In this document: in pieces, positions 1 through 7,749 of the stretch
Position numbering within the stretch: the stretch's first letter is position 1
Layout of the letters: the number at the start of each line of letters is the position of its first letter
From: Bryobacterales bacterium
Lineage (GTDB): Bacteria > Acidobacteriota > Terriglobia > Bryobacterales > Bryobacteraceae
Direction: 5' to 3'
Assembly (NCBI GenBank): GCA_003157745.1
Contig: PMKM01000142.1
Location: 15,953 to 79,952, forward strand
Length of the DNA stretch: 64,000 bases
Position numbers and translations under genes: made by a program
The notes under the pieces: model-generated
Database searches by the model: none
Told to the model about the DNA's origin: nothing
Seen by the model: the letters and a program-made list of their open reading frames with translations, nothing else

Positions 1-40
1 GGACGAGGGCGTCCCGCGCGGACCCGGGGGTCCGCCCCAC
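1..40. repeat. Double-hairpin interspersed repeat, copy cut by the window edge
   Basis: Two adjacent hairpins: GGACG/CGTCC (1-5 and 10-14, loop AGGG) and a perfect 8-bp stem GCGGACCC/GGGTCCGC (18-25 and 28-35) with a 2-base loop, followed by CCCCAC. The architecture (first stem with a 4-base loop, short spacer, 8-bp stem with a 2-base loop, then a C-C-A-C tail) matches the elements at 24108-24154 and 47473-47119+400 region (47473-47519), although the stem sequences differ. The rest of 41-164 shows no gene I can support. Confidence 0.45.
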
Positions 41-164
41 TGTGGCGGCCTGCGCCACGACGTGAAGGGCATTGGACTGAAGCCGTGCACTCGTGCTGCG
101 CGACTAACTCGGGAGTTCGGACTTAGTAAGTCGCGCGCGAATGCGGAGCGGGTGCGGGTCGATC

Positions 165-1091
165 TTATAGCATCAATGTGCCCACGATGCGGGACACATC
201 GGAGATTCGCTCGCTGCGCAGGAAGCGAGCCAATTCGGCGGCGATGCGGACGGGCGACTGCGGATCCCAGAAAGTCGCGGTACCGACCTCGACCGCGGTG
301 GCGCCGGCGACGAGAAACTCGGCGGCATCGATGCCGGTCGCGATGCCGCCCATCCCGACGACCGGAATGCGCACGGCTTGCGCCGCCTGGTAGACCAGCC
401 GCAGCGCGATGGGCTTGATGGCCGGACCCGAGAGCCCGCCGAAACCGGCGCCGATGCGCGAGCGGCGGGTGCGCGGGTCGATGGCCAGCGCCACGAAGGT
501 ATTGACCAGCGAGATCGCATCGGCGCCGGCGGCTTCGGCTGCCTTGGCTAACGGCTCGATCGCGGCGACGTTCGGCGACAGCTTGACGATGAGCGGACGG
601 TGCGCCACGCGCCTGGCCGCCGTCACGACTTCGTTCAGCAGCGCCGGGTCGCTCGAGAAGTACATTCCGCCGTGTTTGGTGTTCGGGCAGGAGACGTTCA
701 ACTCGTAACCGGCAATGCCGGGCTGGTCCTCGAGCACGCGCACGACCTCGGCGTAATCGTCGCTCGCGTAGCCGAAGACGTTGGCGAAGACGGCGGTGGA
801 GAGACGGGCCAGCGCCGGCAGCTTGTCCCGCACGAAGGCGCGCACGCCGATGTTCTGCAGCCCGATCGAATTGATCATGCCCGATTGCGCCTCGACCACG
901 CGCGGCGGCGGGTTGCCCTCGATCGGCTCTCGCGAGAGGCCCTTCACGACCAGGCCGCCGAGCACATCGAGATCGAGCAGGGTCGCGAATTCGACGCCAT
1001 AGGCGAACGTGCCGGAAGCGGCGATGACGGGATTGCGCAGCGGAATGCCGCACAGGCTGGTCGCCAGCGCGGGATCGCCGGCGGCGCTCAT
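165..1091 (-). CDS. pyrD: Dihydroorotate dehydrogenase, class 1B catalytic subunit
   Basis: Oxidises dihydroorotate to orotate in pyrimidine synthesis; FMN-binding TIM barrel, cytoplasmic. Seen: NPVIAASGTFAYG near the N-terminus, NSIGLQNIGV, the active-site loop NVSCPNTKHGG with catalytic Cys135 (Cys marks class 1B; class 2 enzymes have Ser), VKLSPN, GGLSGPAIKP, and the FMN-phosphate motif VVGMGGIATGIDA. Length 308 aa is normal for the family. The start at 1091 is chosen because its ATG overlaps the TGA of the upstream gene (ATGA) and matches the family N-terminus; an in-frame start 60 bases upstream would add an Arg-rich extension. Class 1B enzymes usually pair with the electron-transfer subunit PyrK; none is present in this window. 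Confidence 0.93.
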   Translation of the reverse strand: MSAAGDPALATSLCGIPLRNPVIAASGTFAYGVEFATLLDLDVLGGLVVKGLSREPIEGNPPPRVVEAQSGMINSIGLQNIGVRAFVRDKLPALARLSTAVFANVFGYASDDYAEVVRVLEDQPGIAGYELNVSCPNTKHGGMYFSSDPALLNEVVTAARRVAHRPLIVKLSPNVAAIEPLAKAAEAAGADAISLVNTFVALAIDPRTRRSRIGAGFGGLSGPAIKPIALRLVYQAAQAVRIPVVGMGGIATGIDAAEFLVAGATAVEVGTATFWDPQSPVRIAAELARFLRSERISDVSRIVGTLML

Positions 1092-2560
1092 TCGGCGAGC
1101 GCCTCGGCCAGCACGCGCCCGGTGGATGAGGAAGGCGGCGCCACGCCGCAAGCGCGCGCGAGCGTGGGAGCCAGGTCCACCGCCTCGATCCGCGATTCGA
1201 AAACGCCGCTGCGAAAGCGCGGGCCATACAACAACAGCGGCACGGCGGTGTCGTAATTGTACAGCGAGCCGTAGGAGATGCCGGATTCCTGGCCGTAATC
1301 TTCCACGTATTCGGGCCGGTAGGAGAGCATCACGTCGCCGCAGCGGGTGGGGTGGAAGCTATTGCGGAAGCGCCGCTCCCATTCGTCGCGGCTGGAACAG
1401 GCGCCGCCGGCGGTGAAGTAACCGGCGACAGCGGGGTGCTCGAGGGCGGCGCCTGCGGCGGCCTGCCGCATCGGCTCCAGGTCGCGCGCGGCGCCGCCAT
1501 CGAGGTAGAGGAACGGGTAGAGATACTTTTCGACGCGACCGAGGTTGCGATCGTGCAAGGCGTTTTGCACGGCCTGCGCCACGCTCTCACCGGCCACGAC
1601 CATGCGGGTTCGGGCGTTGCGCTTCGGCGCGGGCGGCGCGCCGTGGCAACCGGCCACGGCGAGATCGAAACCTTTCTCGCCCACGGTTCGCCGCAACTGC
1701 GCCAGCAGCGATTCGATCTGCAGGTCGAGCTGCAGCGTCATCTGCTGCATCAACGGCGACGAAGCGCCGGTCTCAAATCCCAGGCGAGCCGGCGCCGCGA
1801 CCACCAGGCAGACGAAATCGAAACTGCCGGTTTGCCCCAGCTTTTCGTTGGTCGACAACTCGCGCAGGAAATCGAACTGCGCCGCCGCGGAAAATGGCGA
1901 AGCCTGGTACAACTCGGTGAAGAGCTGTGGATGGGCGGCATCGTATTTGAGAACGCGCAGCGGTGGCGAGCCCGCGGCTGCGCCGGCCGCCAACCACTCG
2001 GCGCCGTGCATCGCCTCGATCGGCCTTTCGCTATTGAACGGGCTGAGCCAGAAGGGTGCGGTGCCGAACGCGTTGAAGCGTCCTTCTGCGTCCTGCCAGA
2101 ACGATTGCGCGGCCGGGTGCGCGCACACCAGGCCGGCCTGCACGGGGCTGGGCGCGACCACGAAGACGCGCGAATTTGGCTCGCCGGCGATCTGCCCGGC
2201 GAGCGTGGTCGCCAACATCTCGTTGGCGGAGGCTTTCACGGTTTGGCGCGCCCGGCTATTCCACCAGGAATCGGCCACGATGCCGTGCTCGGCCGGCCAG
2301 GCGCCGGTGGCCAGAGTCGCCAGGGTGGTCGCGGGAAACGTGCTGGCCAGGTGCCTGCAATCCGGGAAATAGGCGCCGGAAGCAATTAGCTTTCGGAAGC
2401 CCCCATTGGATAGTTTACCCAACACCGTTTCCAGAAAGTCCGGGCGCAAGAGCTCGACCAGAACCAGCACGAACAAGTTCGGCCGCGGAGCTAAAGCCCA
2501 GGACTTGAACGACATGCCGCCTGCCAACGAGAGCGTGAAAGTGCGGCGGCATATGTCCAT
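1088..2560 (-). CDS. Alkaline-phosphatase-fold (PafA/NPP-like) protein with degenerate metal site
   Basis: 490 aa. Matches the PafA/type I phosphodiesterase superfamily along its length: N-terminal beta strand, TFPATTLATLATG nucleophile region, a central GSFDFVCLVV strand, AVAGCHGAPP, RCGDVMLSYRPEY, and the C-terminal YNYDTAVPLLLYGPRF and DLAPTLARACGV blocks. A candidate Thr nucleophile remains. Positions that normally hold the two metal ions look replaced: first Asp is Glu (VELLRPDFL), STDYxGH is APARLGF, ADHG is GCHG, THGS is SYGS and DTH is DTA. This alignment is by eye from family knowledge. It is probably not an active phosphatase. The N-terminal CRRTFTLSLAGG resembles a weak Tat signal, suggesting an exported protein. 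The 3' end is coupled to pyrD. Confidence 0.7.
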   Translation of the reverse strand: MDICRRTFTLSLAGGMSFKSWALAPRPNLFVLVLVELLRPDFLETVLGKLSNGGFRKLIASGAYFPDCRHLASTFPATTLATLATGAWPAEHGIVADSWWNSRARQTVKASANEMLATTLAGQIAGEPNSRVFVVAPSPVQAGLVCAHPAAQSFWQDAEGRFNAFGTAPFWLSPFNSERPIEAMHGAEWLAAGAAAGSPPLRVLKYDAAHPQLFTELYQASPFSAAAQFDFLRELSTNEKLGQTGSFDFVCLVVAAPARLGFETGASSPLMQQMTLQLDLQIESLLAQLRRTVGEKGFDLAVAGCHGAPPAPKRNARTRMVVAGESVAQAVQNALHDRNLGRVEKYLYPFLYLDGGAARDLEPMRQAAAGAALEHPAVAGYFTAGGACSSRDEWERRFRNSFHPTRCGDVMLSYRPEYVEDYGQESGISYGSLYNYDTAVPLLLYGPRFRSGVFESRIEAVDLAPTLARACGVAPPSSSTGRVLAEALAE

Positions 2561-2587
2561 GAAAAAAGAGTTTATCAGACCTGGACG

Positions 2588-2615
2588 TTGATGTTATAGT
2601 GTTCCTTCCTACAAT
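2588..2615 (+). promoter_or_regulatory. Candidate sigma-70 promoter for the HTH gene
   Basis: TTGATG (2588-2593), 16-base spacer, TACAAT (2610-2615). Four of six and five of six consensus matches. It would start transcription near 2622, about 45 bases before the HTH gene, in the gap between two divergent genes. Confidence 0.45.
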
Positions 2616-2667
2616 GCGTAATTCGGGTCAGCACTCATTTGAGGCATGGCCCGCTCAGGATTGTGCG

Positions 2668-2982
2668 ATGACGAAGCGTGAAGGCGTGCTGGGACTGGCT
2701 GAAATCCGCCGCAACCGGGGCATCTCTCTCGAACAGATTGCCGACTCGACGAAGTTGGGCGTAAGGACGCTCGAAGCGATTGAGCGGGGCGAATTCCGCA
2801 AACTGCCGGGCGGCATTTACAACACCAACTATATTCGCCAATACGCGCGCGCGATCGATTACGACGAATCCGCCCTGCTCGAGTTCTATCGCCGCGAGAT
2901 CGATGCGGAGCCGGAAGCGGCTCCGGCCTCGCAACCTTCCACTGGCGGTTTCCGCCCGCTGCACTCGATCTTCAACTGGTAA
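2668..2982 (+). CDS. RodZ-like helix-turn-helix protein
   Basis: 104 aa. The core (LAEIRRNRGISLEQIADS to the middle) is a Cro/C1-type HTH of the RodZ N-terminal kind (HTH_25), including the typical GIYNTNYIRQYARAI segment after the HTH. RodZ itself continues with a membrane helix and periplasmic domain; this protein stops about 30 residues after the HTH, so it is a soluble short relative rather than a full RodZ. The ATG at 2668 is used because it fits the family start; an in-frame upstream start at 2599 would add 23 unlikely residues. Transcribed divergently from the phosphatase-fold gene. DNA or protein target unknown. Confidence 0.7.
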   Translation: MTKREGVLGLAEIRRNRGISLEQIADSTKLGVRTLEAIERGEFRKLPGGIYNTNYIRQYARAIDYDESALLEFYRREIDAEPEAAPASQPSTGGFRPLHSIFNW

Positions 2983-3050
2983 CCGTGGCGCAGGCCTCGG
3001 GGCCTGCAGAGCCGGCATTCGTCCCGGCTTTTCCTGGAACGACTTCGCGA

Positions 3051-3449
3051 CTAGCCCGCGCTCCGTTTGGCCGCCATACGGGCGGCGAACTTGGCCACGT
3101 TGATGATGGCGCGCTGGTGGGTGCCTTCGCCGATCTTTTCCTTCTCGTCCCACGCTTCCACGCGGAATTCGACGCGCCGGTCCGCGACCGCGGCGATTTC
3201 CGCCGTGACGTGCACCGTCGCCCCCATCGGCGCCGCCGCCAGGTGAAAGACATTGACGTGGGTTCCCACGGTGTCGAATCCGGGCGCGAGTTGCGGCAGC
3301 ACGGTGTCGCGGCAGGTGCGCTCCATGAGGCCGATCATGTTTGGCGTGGCCAGCACGCGCGGTCCGGCGGCGCCGAGGAAGCTGATGGCGTTCTCCGCCG
3401 TCACTGGCACGCGCTTTTCTCCCTTGGTCCCAATTACGATGTTGTGCAT
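3051..3449 (-). CDS. FlK-family acyl-CoA thioesterase
   Basis: 132 aa hot-dog-fold protein. The layout matches fluoroacetyl-CoA-thioesterase-like proteins: VTAENAISFLGAAGPRVLATPNMIGLMER at the N-terminus (Thr and Glu positions typical of the active site), the GTHVNVFHLAAAPMGATV block with the conserved His, and GEGTHQRAIINV near the end. The natural substrate cannot be read from sequence; most relatives are generic short acyl-CoA thioesterases, and fluoroacetate resistance should not be assumed. It lies 9 bases downstream of the sugar isomerase-like gene on the same strand and is probably cotranscribed with it. Confidence 0.8.
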   Translation of the reverse strand: MHNIVIGTKGEKRVPVTAENAISFLGAAGPRVLATPNMIGLMERTCRDTVLPQLAPGFDTVGTHVNVFHLAAAPMGATVHVTAEIAAVADRRVEFRVEAWDEKEKIGEGTHQRAIINVAKFAARMAAKRSAG

Positions 3450-3458
3450 AGTGTTGGA

Positions 3459-4370
3459 TCAGGCGGCGAGCCCGGCCAGCACGCCGCGCATGTAACTGAA
3501 CGAGCGCTGGACGCCGGGCAGCGGATTATCGCCGTTGATTTCGTATTCCAGATTAACGCAACCCTGGTAGCGAATCTTCTTGAGCTCCCGAAAGATGGCG
3601 GGGATGGGCATTTCGCCATCGCCCACATCGCACTGGGTGTCGCGGCCGGTGAGGTCGGTGAGATCCTTGATGTGCATGTCGAGGAGGCGCGCTTGGGCGA
3701 GCGCGATCGCGTTCACCGGGTCGTCGGCGAAGACCGTTTCGCCCGAGCGCGCCGCGTCCGATTCGTGCAGGCGCGGCGTGCGGACGGCGCGATACGCGTG
3801 CCCGACATCCATGCACAGGCCGCAGCGCGCATCGAGGCCGCTCACCGCGTCGAGCACCGATTGCGCGCTGGGGAAATGCTTGTCTTCGGTGCCGTGATTG
3901 TGGATCGCGATGCGAATGTCGTATTCCTGAACCAGGCGCTCGACGGCCGGGAGGTTCGCGTGCGTAGGGGCGCACACCATCATCGGCGCGCCGAAGTTCT
4001 TCGCCAGTTCGAAGAGCGGGCGCAGATCGTCCACCGTGGCCGCGTGCGTCATATCGATGTTGCCGATGCTCATCACCTTCAGCCCTGCGTCGTCAAACTC
4101 GCGGCGCGCCGCGCGGGCCTGTTCGGGAGTGCTATTGGTGGCCAGTTGCTGCGGGGTGTTCTTGACGCTGATCCACGGCGTGCGCACCTGGCGGATCATT
4201 TCGATCGCTTTCGCGCGCTCGAAGTTGCGGAAGGTATAGGTGGCGATGCCGAGCTTGATGCCCCACGGCGCTGGATCGACGCGGGATAAAGCCACGGGCG
4301 CGGCCACTGCGCCCAGGCCGGCCAATCCCGCGGCGCCGAGGAAGCCGCGCCGCGTAGAGGGAGTGTTCAT
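3459..4370 (-). CDS. Tat-exported sugar phosphate isomerase/epimerase-like TIM barrel protein
   Basis: 303 aa. Begins with a twin-arginine signal (STRRGFLGAAGLAGLGAVAAPVA), followed by an AP-endonuclease-2/xylose-isomerase-like barrel: IKLGIATYTFRNF, IAIHNHGTEDKHFP, CGLCMDVGHAYRA, DMHIKDL and a final GCVNLEYEINGDNP. His/Glu/Asp residues in these strands are the usual metal ligands. Acidobacteria carry many such Tat-exported paralogs with unknown sugar substrates. Start ATG at 4370 gives the complete Tat signal. Folded metal loading before export would explain Tat use (inference). Confidence 0.8.
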   Translation of the reverse strand: MNTPSTRRGFLGAAGLAGLGAVAAPVALSRVDPAPWGIKLGIATYTFRNFERAKAIEMIRQVRTPWISVKNTPQQLATNSTPEQARAARREFDDAGLKVMSIGNIDMTHAATVDDLRPLFELAKNFGAPMMVCAPTHANLPAVERLVQEYDIRIAIHNHGTEDKHFPSAQSVLDAVSGLDARCGLCMDVGHAYRAVRTPRLHESDAARSGETVFADDPVNAIALAQARLLDMHIKDLTDLTGRDTQCDVGDGEMPIPAIFRELKKIRYQGCVNLEYEINGDNPLPGVQRSFSYMRGVLAGLAA

Positions 4371-4502
4371 TCCTTCATCATTTTATGCAATCCGCGGCGT
4401 TGGTAGGGTTTTCGTTGAAACCTGCCCGTGAAGGTTGCAGATTCTCGCGAACGCTGAGGTGACGCCGGTGGTCTCCGCGGAGGCCGCCGGCGCTATACGG
4501 GC

Positions 4503-5285
4503 CTACTTCTTCTTTCGCAGATAGATGGTCCCGTGGAGCGTGTGGAAGCTGGCAAGCAAGCCGCCGCCGTTGATGAGGCCTTCGAAGTTGTTGTCGAAAC
4601 GCAGGCGGAATCTCAGCCCGCTCGAGCCGTCCTTCTCCATTGCCGCGGTTTCGCCAAGCCGGATTTCGAAATCGCTGTAAATGTCGGCGCGGAGGGTTTT
4701 GAACTTCACGTTGGCCTTGACGTCGGCGGGCAGCGTCACGTCGATGGGTCCATCCAGGCTGCTGAACGATAGCGGTTTGGATGGGTCCACCCGGTCCAGC
4801 ACCGCGTGGATCGCGCCGTTCAGCGAATTCGCCACCACGGTTCCCGAAATGCCGGTCAGCTCGGTGCGCCCGTTGAGAGTATGGGTGTCCACCTCGCCAC
4901 GCAGGCCCTCCACGCTCAGATTGCCGTTCAGCGAGTGCAGTTCCACCGAGATGTCGGCTGGAACGGTGATCGTCAAGGGACCTGGCAGGAATGGGCCGCT
5001 GTGGACCTCGATTACGCTATCGTCTTCATCGATGGTCAGGCCACGCGGTCCGTCGATCCGGTGCATGCCTTCAGGGCTGGCCGCGGCGTGAGACCCGGTT
5101 TCCACGATCACGTCGTTGCCCGTATGCGTCTTCACCACGATCGAATTGTTCAGCACGTGGACTTTCACTTGGTGCGCGTGGCCTCCCGGCGGCGCTGGGA
5201 CCACGACGCGCTCAGCGCGGTCTTCCGCGGCCGAAAGACCGCACACTATGATGGCTGTGCCCGCAAGGGCGAATATGGTTTTCAT
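4503..5285 (-). CDS. Secreted DUF4097-type beta-helix protein (A)
   Basis: 260 aa with a cleavable-looking signal (MKTIFALAGTAIIVCGLSAA). The body has repeated short strands with LNG/LDG turns (SLNGNLSVEG, TLNGRTELTG, SLNGAIHAV, SLDGPIDV), the hallmark of DUF4097/putative adhesin beta-solenoids. A late FHTLHGTIYLRKKK closes the solenoid. Function unknown; such proteins often sit beside ECF sigma/anti-sigma pairs, as here. It follows paralog B by 27 bases in the same operon, so it should share its promoter and be under control of the sigma factor at 6952-7503 (inference). Confidence 0.75.
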   Translation of the reverse strand: MKTIFALAGTAIIVCGLSAAEDRAERVVVPAPPGGHAHQVKVHVLNNSIVVKTHTGNDVIVETGSHAAASPEGMHRIDGPRGLTIDEDDSVIEVHSGPFLPGPLTITVPADISVELHSLNGNLSVEGLRGEVDTHTLNGRTELTGISGTVVANSLNGAIHAVLDRVDPSKPLSFSSLDGPIDVTLPADVKANVKFKTLRADIYSDFEIRLGETAAMEKDGSSGLRFRLRFDNNFEGLINGGGLLASFHTLHGTIYLRKKK

Positions 5286-5312
5286 GACTGGGTTCCTCTT
5301 CCGTCCAACCGC

Positions 5313-6134
5313 CTAGGGTTTCGCCTCGTGCAGGCGGATGGGGCCGTTGAAGCCTTCAAATTCGAGCTTGGGACCGCCCTGGCCGATTCGGCCCGAACCG
5401 GAGCGGCCGCTGTGGTAAACGTATTTCGCGCCGTTTCTCTCGGCGCTCGATTCGGCCGCCATGGGCGCCACTTCGAAATCGGAAAACACGCCGCCGTTGA
5501 ACGTCTTGTAACTGAGCTCGGCGTTGAGGCCGGGCTGCAGGTAGACATCGACCGGGCCGTTGAAGGTCTTCACGCTCAGATCGCGCTCCGGATTGCGGCG
5601 GAAGGCGACCTTCACCGGGCCGTTGAAGGTGTGGACGTTGCCGGCGCCGGTGACGTCGTCCAACTCGATGTGGCCGTTGAACGAGTGGAGGTTGAAATCG
5701 CCGCTGGTCCCCTTGACGGCGATTTCGCTATTGAAATTGTGGAGCGCGAGCGCGGTGCCGGCGGGAACCTGGATGTCGTAGTCGAACTCGACGCGATAGC
5801 TGTCGTCATCGCCGTGAGGACTGACCTGGTGGTAATCCTGATGAAGCTTGACCTCGCCCGTTTCCTCGGTGATCTCGAGCTTCACGTCGCGCTTGGCTTC
5901 GGCCAGCTTGGCGGCCGAGTCGGCGCGGTTGTGGCGCACCAGCGTGACTTCGATCTGGCTGCCGCCGCCGGTGACATGGATGGCGCCGGCGAAGTTTTCG
6001 ACCACTAGCTTGTGGCCCGCTCCACCGGCGTAGGAGTGATGGATGGTCTCCTGGTCTTCCACCAGCCAGTGTCCGTTGTGATCGTGCGCCACGAGCGGCG
6101 CGAGCGAAATGGTGAGCAGCAGAAGCGTTTTCAT
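5313..6134 (-). CDS. Secreted DUF4097-type beta-helix protein (B)
   Basis: 273 aa, paralog of the gene downstream. Signal peptide MKTLLLLTISLAPLVA, a His-rich start of the mature protein (HDHNGHWLVEDQETIHHS), then solenoid turns NFNSEIAVKG, SFNGHIELDD, TFNGPVKV, TFNGPVDVYL, TFNGGVFSDF and FNGPIRL. Here the turn is mostly FNG, whereas in paralog A it is LNG. The start codon overlaps the stop of the anti-sigma gene (ATGA at 6131-6134), so translation is coupled. Location is probably periplasm or outer surface. The molecular role is not known. Confidence 0.75.
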   Translation of the reverse strand: MKTLLLLTISLAPLVAHDHNGHWLVEDQETIHHSYAGGAGHKLVVENFAGAIHVTGGGSQIEVTLVRHNRADSAAKLAEAKRDVKLEITEETGEVKLHQDYHQVSPHGDDDSYRVEFDYDIQVPAGTALALHNFNSEIAVKGTSGDFNLHSFNGHIELDDVTGAGNVHTFNGPVKVAFRRNPERDLSVKTFNGPVDVYLQPGLNAELSYKTFNGGVFSDFEVAPMAAESSAERNGAKYVYHSGRSGSGRIGQGGPKLEFEGFNGPIRLHEAKP

Positions 6135-6955
6135 CTGGATTCTCCTTCAATTCCCAACTGTCCGATAGCCCACTGCGCGCGCTGGCGCACGGCCTCATCG
6201 GCCTCCGGCCGGCTGGCCAAACGGCGCAGCGCGGGGGCGCAATCGCGATCCTTGCTCTTCACCGCCAGGTCGATCAGGGCAACTTGCGTGAGGGGCGAAT
6301 CCTGCACGGCCAGCGCGGCCGCGAGAGCGCGCCGCACGTTTGGATCGCCCGCATACCTATCGAGTGCGTCCACGGCGGACAGGCGCACGTTCACGTTCGA
6401 ATCGTGGCTGACCGCGTACAGGAGCGCCTGTTCGACCTGGGGGTCCGGCTGGGTCATGCGATCGGCGTAACTGACGCCTTGAATTCTCGATGCGGGAGAT
6501 TGCTGCTGCATCAGCGACAGCGCCACCAACTCGTGCAAGCTCTCGACCTGGCCCTGCAACTGGGCGATCTCGGGCGCGGCTTGCGGACGCGGCGCCAGCG
6601 CGCGGCCAGCGATCATTCCGATAGCGAGCGCGGCCAGGCCGGCGGCCAATTGCCACACCCAGCGCGGCGGAGCATGAAGCGACCGCGCAGGCTGCGGAGG
6701 GCCTTCCAGGCGGCCCTGTTCGAGGCCGGTTTCAAATGCGGCCAGGGTCGACTGAAAACGGCCCTTCATCGCCGCGCCCGGTTCGGCTTCGAGCTTCAAC
6801 GCCTCCAGGCCGCGCCAGACGATTCCCAGGTGCGCCAACTCAGCCCGGCACGCGGAGCATCCTTCCAGATGCTCGATCAGGCGCTCCCGCGCGCCTTCGC
6901 TCAACCGGCCGGCCAGGCATTCGGGAAGTTGTTCGCGGATATTTTCGCAGTTCAT
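6131..6955 (-). CDS. Anti-sigma factor with zinc finger, membrane helix and HEAT-like repeats
   Basis: 274 aa. Residues 1-40 hold a zf-HC2/ZAS motif (HLEGCSAC: His29, Cys33, Cys36) that binds the sigma factor. One membrane helix follows (WQLAAGLAALAIGMIAGRAL), then an outer domain with HEAT-like helices (NVNVRLSAVDALDRYAGDPNVRRAL, DRDCAPALRRLAS, VRQRAQWAIGQLG). The start at 6955 is fixed by the ATGA overlap with the sigma gene and by the zinc finger beginning at residue 2. HEAT repeats outside the membrane suggest it senses a protein or envelope ligand, possibly the DUF4097 products encoded just downstream (inference). Confidence 0.85.
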   Translation of the reverse strand: MNCENIREQLPECLAGRLSEGARERLIEHLEGCSACRAELAHLGIVWRGLEALKLEAEPGAAMKGRFQSTLAAFETGLEQGRLEGPPQPARSLHAPPRWVWQLAAGLAALAIGMIAGRALAPRPQAAPEIAQLQGQVESLHELVALSLMQQQSPASRIQGVSYADRMTQPDPQVEQALLYAVSHDSNVNVRLSAVDALDRYAGDPNVRRALAAALAVQDSPLTQVALIDLAVKSKDRDCAPALRRLASRPEADEAVRQRAQWAIGQLGIEGESR

Positions 6956-7503
6956 GACAGAGGTTCTCCCCGTAAGGCGAAGAAGCGGTCGCCCAGTTCG
7001 TGCAGCGCCCGGTAGACGCGCACCTTCACCGTTCCGACCTCGCACTGCAACGCAGCGGCGATTTCTTCGTATTTCAAATCGAGAAAACGGCTCATCACCA
7101 GCACTTCTCTTTTCTCCGGCGGCATCTCGGCCAGCGCCTGGCGCAGCAGCGCGGTTTCCTGTTTCTCTTCCATCAACCGGTCGGGCGCGGCGTCCGGACT
7201 GGCGGACTCCGGCGCCTCCGCCGGCCAGGCGACTTCGTTCTTCCGCCGCCCGAGGTGATCCAGGTAAGCGTTTCGGCCAATCTGGTACAGCCAGGCGCGA
7301 AACGTGTTTTCCGCCTGGTAACTCCGGCGGTACTTGAGGACGCGGAAGAACACCTCCTGCACGAGGTCCTCGCTCGCGGCGCGATTCCCGGTCAGATGCA
7401 GGAAGTAGTGCAGCAGGGCGCGGTGATGGCGATCGAACAGAACTTCGAGGCGGCCGACCTCACCATCCCGAACTTGCCGCATGATTTGCTCGTCCTCCAC
7501 CAT
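6952..7503 (-). CDS. ECF RNA polymerase sigma factor (RpoE-like)
   Basis: 183 aa. Region 2 is clear (LVQEVFFRVLKYRRSY, then FRAWLYQIGRNAYLDHLGRRK for -10 recognition) and region 4 shows LPPEKREVLVMSRFLDLKYEEIAAALQCEVGTVKVRVYRAL, with the usual helix-turn-helix for the -35 element. An acidic/proline linker joins them. First gene of a four-gene coupled operon (sigma, anti-sigma, DUF4097 B, DUF4097 A). Autoregulation through its own promoter in 7504-7600 is likely but I could not identify the motif. Confidence 0.92.
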   Translation of the reverse strand: MVEDEQIMRQVRDGEVGRLEVLFDRHHRALLHYFLHLTGNRAASEDLVQEVFFRVLKYRRSYQAENTFRAWLYQIGRNAYLDHLGRRKNEVAWPAEAPESASPDAAPDRLMEEKQETALLRQALAEMPPEKREVLVMSRFLDLKYEEIAAALQCEVGTVKVRVYRALHELGDRFFALRGEPLS

Positions 7504-7620
7504 TACCTGCTTTTCAAAAGAGAATACCGGCTGGACCGAAAATGGTTACGAGAATAATACGACGGGGGTTCCCGAAGGGCGGCGGACCTGCCGGCTCCCG
7601 CCGGCGCGCGTTCGCGTCAT

Positions 7621-7650
7621 TTGACAAGGCTTGTGCACGGTTTCTATCAT
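7621..7650 (+). promoter_or_regulatory. Strong sigma-70 promoter for the ABC operon
   Basis: TTGACA (7621-7626), 18-base spacer, TATCAT (7645-7650): a perfect -35 and a five-of-six -10. Predicted start near 7657 leaves a leader of about 90 bases before the first gene at 7750. The gap 7504-7749 otherwise separates two divergent operons. Confidence 0.75.
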
Positions 7651-7749
7651 AGTTACTCACAGTCGATCTAGTTCCGGCTGCCCTTCCGGGCCGCCGTTCG
7701 CTGCCCAAATGGCAATTACTGCGTCTTCTTTAGGCGGGGACACAACCGT

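Noticed and set aside
62-418. Arg-rich 118-codon plus-strand frame at the window start
   Set aside because: Mostly antisense to pyrD; composition is that of a shadow frame.
2985-4289. 434-codon open frame on the plus strand
   Set aside because: Antisense to the thioesterase and sugar isomerase-like genes, which have clear family motifs.
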